A stretch of DNA of 64,000 nt. It comes from Cavia porcellus. Lineage: Eukaryota; Chordata; Mammalia; Rodentia; Caviidae. The first letter of the stretch is position 1. The number at the start of each line of letters is the position of its first letter. A program made the translations under genes and the position numbers. The notes below the pieces were generated by a model, which did no database searches, was not told where the DNA came from, and saw only the letters and a list, made by a program, of their open reading frames with translations. The stretch is from positions 136,994,982 through 137,058,981 of the forward strand of contig NW_026947484.1 of NCBI RefSeq assembly GCF_034190915.1, read 5' to 3'. Below are positions 58,864-64,000 of the stretch, piece by piece.

Positions 58864-58879
58864 GAAAAGGCACAGACTC

Positions 58880-60056
58880 TTATAGGGTAATAAATAAGTA
58901 CTCATCTGCTCAGAGTTAAATTCACCTTAGCCAGTTCCTAACATTAGGTCTTATGAAACAAATGGCTAAAATCCTACACCAGATGCATTCAAAGCTAAAG
59001 AATGGTATGTGAGACTGTATCTTAAAGCTTACATTGGCCACCAGCCTGCTGTCCTGTCTCTGCCTCATAAGCAGAGTGATCTGATAAGGGCTCTGGACTT
59101 TGTCCCTTGAAATATCTTGGTGGTTTATTTACAACAGTGTGGAGCCAGGGGCAGGGTCAAATTCTGGTCTTTTAAATAGCTGGGCCACTTTAAATAGCAG
59201 AACTAGGGCCATTGTCAGAGATGGCCAAAGAGAGGGACTGAACTTAATGTTTAGGGGAGAAATTTGCCATTGTGAATTCAAACAGTCAGCCAATCTTAGA
59301 GGGTCAAGGTGACCTGGCACAGAAGAGGCCACCCATGTAGACTGAGATTGCATAGAGATACCCTCGAGCTGGAGGCTGAGCAGGGGCAATAGCAAGCAGA
59401 GAAATTTTCAGTCAAGGATAGTAGCTTAACTCATATATCGGTCTTGACTCTCCTGTGAAACATTACCAAAGCAACATTAAACTTAATTAAAAAAAAATAG
59501 GCATAAATCACAAGGACAGGGGGAAGAAGAGAAGAAACAAGAGCAGTAAAATTTGGGACACTGGAAAAAGTAGAGAAAATATGGAACTAAGAGAATTCCA
59601 AAAGCTGGACAAACCTAAGGCAGCAAAGGGGAAAGCTGTGGTGCAAACTAGTCCTCCACCAAAGCCTGGAAAGATCTGGGAATTGGTGGCACTAGTTATA
59701 TCCAGAAGTGGGCAAGACGAAGCCAAAATGAAAAGACTGATGAAATATCTGTTTAAGAAGCAATTAAATCCAATATTCTTTTCCCTACACCGTGAAGATC
59801 AGTTACTACCCTGCAAAAGCCTGCAAGTTTATACTCTGAGATAAGAAATGACACATAATTGGTAGCAAGCAAAGATGTTAAATAAAGAGGGGTTAAATAG
59901 GTGTTTCCTGCTGGGTGTTGAGACAACTTCTACCTCGCTCAGCAAACAAATTATTGGGCAGAATATTTAGCATATGTTTCAGGGAGAATATTGGAAAAAA
60001 AACCTCTTGGCTTGAAAATCTTGTCTGCTCAAGAGAAAAAAAAAAAAACCTAATGG
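58880..60056. other. Intergenic, no gene recognised
   Basis: The 87-residue frame at 59581-59844 is lysine- and proline-rich but matches no family I know. Confidence 0.45.
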
Positions 60057-60130
60057 GGGCTGGGGATTGAGCTCAGCGGCATAAGCACCTGCCTTGCAAG
60101 CAGGCAGTCATGAAAAAAAAAAAAAAAAAA
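60057..60130 (+). repeat. 3'-truncated ID SINE
   Basis: The 5' half and A box are intact, but the body stops at 'gcaggcagtcatg' and passes straight into an A run. The B-box end is missing. 'acctaatg' flanks it on both sides (60049-60056 and 60132-60139). Confidence 0.85.
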
Positions 60131-60139
60131 CACCTAATG

Positions 60140-61009
60140 ACATCCAGGGTTCCTCAATGAAACCACCCAGCTATGGATCCCACAGTGAATTTTTTAGTCA
60201 CTCGGTTCCTTCTACTCACGCTGAGATTTCAGTTTTTGCTGCTCTTCTCTAAGTATTAGCAGATAGTTAAAGATTCCCACAAAAATGAGGAAAGCCACTA
60301 ATATGAAAGATAGTGACTGGAAACAATCAGAAACATTAGAAGGAAGACAGGAAAATTTCGAACAGCACGTATATTTTATTGTGTTCCAAAGGATGTGAAA
60401 ATATTGCAACCATGAAAAAGAATAGCATGTCATAAAAAATTCAAGGAACAAAGAGCATTCTTGGGAATTATTAGCATAATAGCAAAACAAATCCAGCAGA
60501 TTCAAAATCTAAATAATATGCCTTGCAGGAAAAAAAAGAGAAAAAACAGAAGGCAGTTGATTGTTCATGAGATAATTTCAGAACATTTTTGAGACTGGAC
60601 ACACTTACCACATTCTCATTCAAGACTTCTGTTTCCTGGTCAAGCACAGAAGGAGCTAGAAGATGCTCTTCCATTCTAACAGTGAAAAAGCTGAACAAAT
60701 CTATAAAATTGGCAGCTCTTCAAAAATCTAACTCCAGCAGAGAGATGTGGTCTCAAGGCAAACGGGCCAACAGGACAGTGCAGAGGATTGTGGCTGGCCA
60801 GAGCCGAAACAGAGCACAAACCTTTTCAGGCACCAGTGTCAAGGTGGGAAAACCTAAACTATCACTGGAGAATTTTTGGAGGTTCAGCATGGACAAGATT
60901 GAGAGACACAAATTCCAGTTTAAACTTTTTTTAACTCCAAGGTCTCCACTGGTTCTCATGTGATACTGGAGAAAATTCTCTCATACTTCTGGCAAGAAGA
61001 GGGGAAAAG
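60140..61009. other. Intergenic, unassigned frame
   Basis: The 124-residue frame at 60589-60963 is Ser/Lys-rich with no domain I recognise. Its position between repeats makes a gene unlikely. Confidence 0.4.
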
Positions 61010-61412
61010 TAATTGTTTTCGTTGCTTTTTTATTTCTGGAACAAAATACCCAACACTCACAATTTAAAGGGGAAGAGGTTTATTTTGGCTGACAGTCCTA
61101 ATATGTTGAATCCATGGTCCAATTTAACCAAGTTCAGTGTAAAAACTACACAGTGGAACAGCCTAGCAGGCAAAGCTGCTCCATCATGGTAGCCAAGAAG
61201 CTGGGAAAAAAAAGAGGTACCAGGCCACACTCACAGAGCTGACTTTTTCAAAGTCCCACCTATGAATACAATGGCTGAATAGGGGAGCAGCCACATTGAA
61301 ATTACTCAGAGAAAATCAGCGAAAACACAGGCAACTGGAAGAAAGACAGGGGACATACATTCTGAATACATGAGACTTTTGGGGGACATTTAGGTTTAAG
61401 CCATAGCAATTA
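61010..61412 (+). repeat. MaLR-like LTR
   Basis: 'ggaacaaaataccc', 'gaagaggtttattttggctg', 'gctccatcatggtagcc' and 'ttttgggggacatttaggtt' match the other copies. Confidence 0.6.
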
Positions 61413-61570
61413 TGTTTTTTTTTCTTAACAAGACCTCTCCTTGGAAAAAACTAATCAGATTCCAACCTCTTGGGATTTTATCAGAGTCTAACTGATCTGA
61501 AGGAAGGGAAATACCTAGTTTGCGTCTACACACTTATCTTGTCCCCCAAAAAGGAAGCAAAAGTGCATGT

Positions 61571-61705
61571 GAAGCCAGGTGTAGTGGTGCACACCTGTAA
61601 TACCAGCACTCGGCAGCTACCCTACCGAGGCAGGAGAACCTCCGTGAGTTCATGGCCAATCTGAACTACACAGAGATGCTGTCTCAAAAAACCACCACAA
61701 CAGCA
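61571..61705 (+). repeat. B1-type SINE
   Basis: 'gaagccaggtgtagtggtgc' to 'gagatgctgtctcaaaaaac' is a B1 body with an unusual 12-bp insertion ('gcagctacccta'). Confidence 0.8.
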
Positions 61706-62199
61706 AAAAAGTGAATGTAAAATATACAGTCCAGAGGTACAAAATTACTAAAATGTTAATGCCTTGATATTTCAGTAGAATGCTTCCCTCACACTCTACA
61801 TGACCATATCACAAAGGATTTACTTACCACAATTTCCCTACCCAGCACACTATGTATGTACATCAAAAAAAAAAAAAAAATAGAAGACAAACTAAAAAGC
61901 AAAAATAAAATAAAACATAGCTCAAAGAGGCAGGTCAACCATCATAACTGGATGCAGATCTGGAGGGATTTTGGAATTGTAAGACCAGGAATTTAAAGCA
62001 ACTATGATGAAGATGACAAAGTTTCTAATGGATAAAGTAGAAAGAATGCAAAAATAGAGATGTAGAAATTTTAATGAAATAATCAGAAGAAATTATACAT
62101 ACACACACAATAGAAATGAAGAATGTCTTTGATGATAGACCGAACACAAAAATTATCTGGGCTCAAAAAAATCTTCATAGAAGCCAACAAAAATGGGAA
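61706..62199. other. AT-rich intergenic, no gene recognised
   Basis: A run of A lies near 61866-61880. Nothing else is recognised. Confidence 0.5.
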
Positions 62200-62291
62200 A
62201 ACAGACCAGGGATTTAACTCTGTGGTATAAGTGCCTGGCTGGCAAGTGCAAGGTTGTGAGTTTGATCCCTGGTACCAAAAATGGAAAGAAA
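62200..62291 (+). repeat. ID SINE
   Basis: 'ccagggatttaactctgtgg' and 'gagtttgatccctggtacc' with an A/G-rich tail. Confidence 0.8.
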
Positions 62292-64000
62292 AGAAAAAGA
62301 GAAAGAGAGAGACAAAAGAGGCACAAGTGGAAGCCTGCACAGCAAACCGCACCTAGCAGTGCGACCTTGGAACCTCACTTGAACCTGGTAGGGCTCCGCC
62401 CATCAACCTCAAGCAGGCTGGGAGCTTTGGTGAGTCATGCAGCATGAGCTGAAGACCTATACAACATACTCCATCTGGTTAGTTGTTCAGCCTTGGTATG
62501 CACTCAGAACCTGGCAGTGTCCCACCCAGCAACCTCAAGGAACTGGGGAGCTTCAGAGTGCCATGTGAGGTGTTCTGAAGGTCTGTTCTGTGTACTCTCC
62601 CATTTGAGGAGCCTTCAAGCGCCACTAGGGGTCTGATAAGGCCTGCCTAGTGACTCCCACTCAACTGGGGAAACTCCCTGCAGAACAGACAGACATCCTT
62701 TACCCAGGAAGTAACTGAGACCTTGCATTTGGCTTCCCTAGGTGAATGCGGGAAAATAACAAAATGAAAGAGCAACATGCACTCTCAAACCTCCAGCCCA
62801 CCCCCGAAAAGGCTAGGAGATGTGGACATAGAAGAAAGTGTAAGCCACATACCTGAAACTTCTGAAATGATAGCAACTGAAGTAAAGAAATAGCTCCATG
62901 AATCTATAAAGGAACTCAGATAAAAAATAATCTTCCAGGAAAAGAACAAATGATAAACATAATAAAAGAAATGCTGAGCACATCTGAAGAACACATAGTT
63001 TAAAAACTGTAAAAAAAAATTGAGGAGTACTGCAAAAAGATGGAAACCTTGAATGAACAATATAAGAAAGCAATAGAATGCATGAAACAAATTCAGTGGG
63101 ATATTGGAAATCAAAAATTGCATCAAAAGCTGGCAAAACCAGCTGAATGAATGTGAAGATAGACTTTAAGACCTCAAAGACAAGACTGCAGCTAATGAAC
63201 AAGAAAGGAAAGATCTTTTAAAAATAACAAGGAATCATGAAATAACAATTCAATTGGAGCAAGATGGTGCAAAGTAAAACAATACAAGATTGATAGTTGT
63301 AAATGAAAAAGAAAGTGCCAACATAAAAAATATCAAAAGATTATTTACAGAAGTAATAACTGAAAGCATCCCAAACATGGGAAAGGAAACTGACATACAT
63401 ATAAGTGAAGCATATAGAACTCCAATTATCCATAACCCAAAATAAATCTATATCCAGACATAGTAATCAACATCCCAGAAATTCAAAATCATAACAGAAT
63501 GTTAAAAGCCATTAAAGAAACAGATTACCTATGAAGGAAAGCCCATTAGAATCACAGAAGACCTATCAACACAAGTAAGAGCATGGAATGAAGTATTTCA
63601 AATCCTAAAGGAAAAGGAATTCCAACCCAAATTGATGTACCCTGCAAAACTGTCCTTCAAATCTGATGGAGAAATAGAATACTTCCATGACAAAGAACAG
63701 CTGATGAACTTTATAACTACCAAACCAACCCTGAAAAGAATACTGAAAGATATTCTACATAGACATAAAAGTAACTATGACTCCAAGAACACCAACAGAA
63801 AAAAATCACCAAACAAGGCAAACAATAAAACAGAGAGGAAAGGTGAAGAACCAACAGCAGAAACATAATATGACAAACATGAGCCAATACATGTCAGTTA
63901 TAACCACTAATATAAATGGCTTCAGTTCACAATTAAAAGGAACAGACTGGCAGAATGGATCAAGAAACAATATCCAACCATATGCTGTATACAAGAAAAC
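62292..64000 (+). mobile_element. L1 LINE, 5' part, runs off the window
   Basis: 62292-62760 looks like an L1 5' UTR with repeated 'acctggtagggctc'/'acctggcagtgtcc' units. ORF1 remnants follow at about 62764-63868 and ORF2 begins at about 63885. ORF1 has several stops and frameshifts in its first two thirds; only its C-terminal RNA-binding region (63632-63868) stays open. ORF2 shows a likely one-base deletion near 63930. The copy is dead. The 3' end is outside the window. Confidence 0.8.
62764..63868 (+). pseudogene. L1 ORF1 pseudogene
   Basis: ORF1 codes for the RNA-binding chaperone of the L1 particle. The C-terminal domain landmark 'YPAKLSF' followed by 'DGEIE' is clear at 63635-63685. 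The N-terminal coiled-coil part is broken by stops near 62850, 62920 and 63000. No full product is possible. Confidence 0.75.

Noticed and set aside
60589..60963. 124-residue Ser/Lys-rich frame as a gene
   Set aside because: No domain recognised and no flanking exon structure; kept only as an unassigned intergenic frame.
1..64000. A previously undescribed multi-gene biological system
   Set aside because: Apart from CD2, everything recognisable is repeat-derived or unassigned non-coding sequence; nothing supports a novel gene cluster.

Overview
Organism and overall nature: this is a piece of a mammalian nuclear genome, almost certainly from a non-muroid rodent. Coding DNA is sparse and split by introns with GT/AG borders. 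The background is low in CpG and littered with tRNA-derived ID SINEs, B1 SINEs and B1-ID dimers, MaLR-type LTRs, L1, L2 and MIR. I see no B2 or B4 SINEs, which argues against mouse or rat. The youngest ID copies share a distinctive body ('agcggcataag', '...cggtcgtgagttcg'). A beaver-like or squirrel-related lineage is my guess, not a demonstration. Layout: positions 1 to about 42,200 hold no gene I can recognise. They are intergenic DNA made of nested repeats: an ERV inside a 5'-inverted L1 at 7.4-10.3 kb, L2 blocks at 19, 26, 30 and 34 kb, and several microsatellites. Positions 42,358-54,392 (+) hold one complete five-exon gene, T-cell surface antigen CD2. It can be assembled into an intact 345-residue receptor whose four introns are all phase 1. 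Positions 54,393 to about 54,835 are its 3' UTR. The remainder is intergenic again and ends in the 5' part of a dead L1 element that runs off the window at 64,000. How the gene works: CD2 is an adhesion and costimulatory receptor of T and NK cells. The exons read as signal peptide, membrane-distal V-like Ig domain, membrane-proximal C2-like Ig domain with four cysteines, transmembrane segment, and a proline-rich tail. In human, CD2 lies between IGSF3 and PTGFRN on chromosome 1p13. Neither neighbour is visible here, which fits their large distances from CD2. Hunt result: I found no new multi-gene system. The best second-look items are an altered CD2 tail (both expected CD2BP2 GYF-domain motifs changed, plus a five-glutamine CAG run), a shifted glycosylation pattern in CD2 domain 1, a perfect 18-bp hairpin at 37,141, an apparent twin-primed L1 later hit by an ERV with a 4-bp target duplication, and a poly(A)-only insertion-like scar at 55,082. 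All repeat family names come from my reading of the sequence and memory of the families; none was checked with RepeatMasker.
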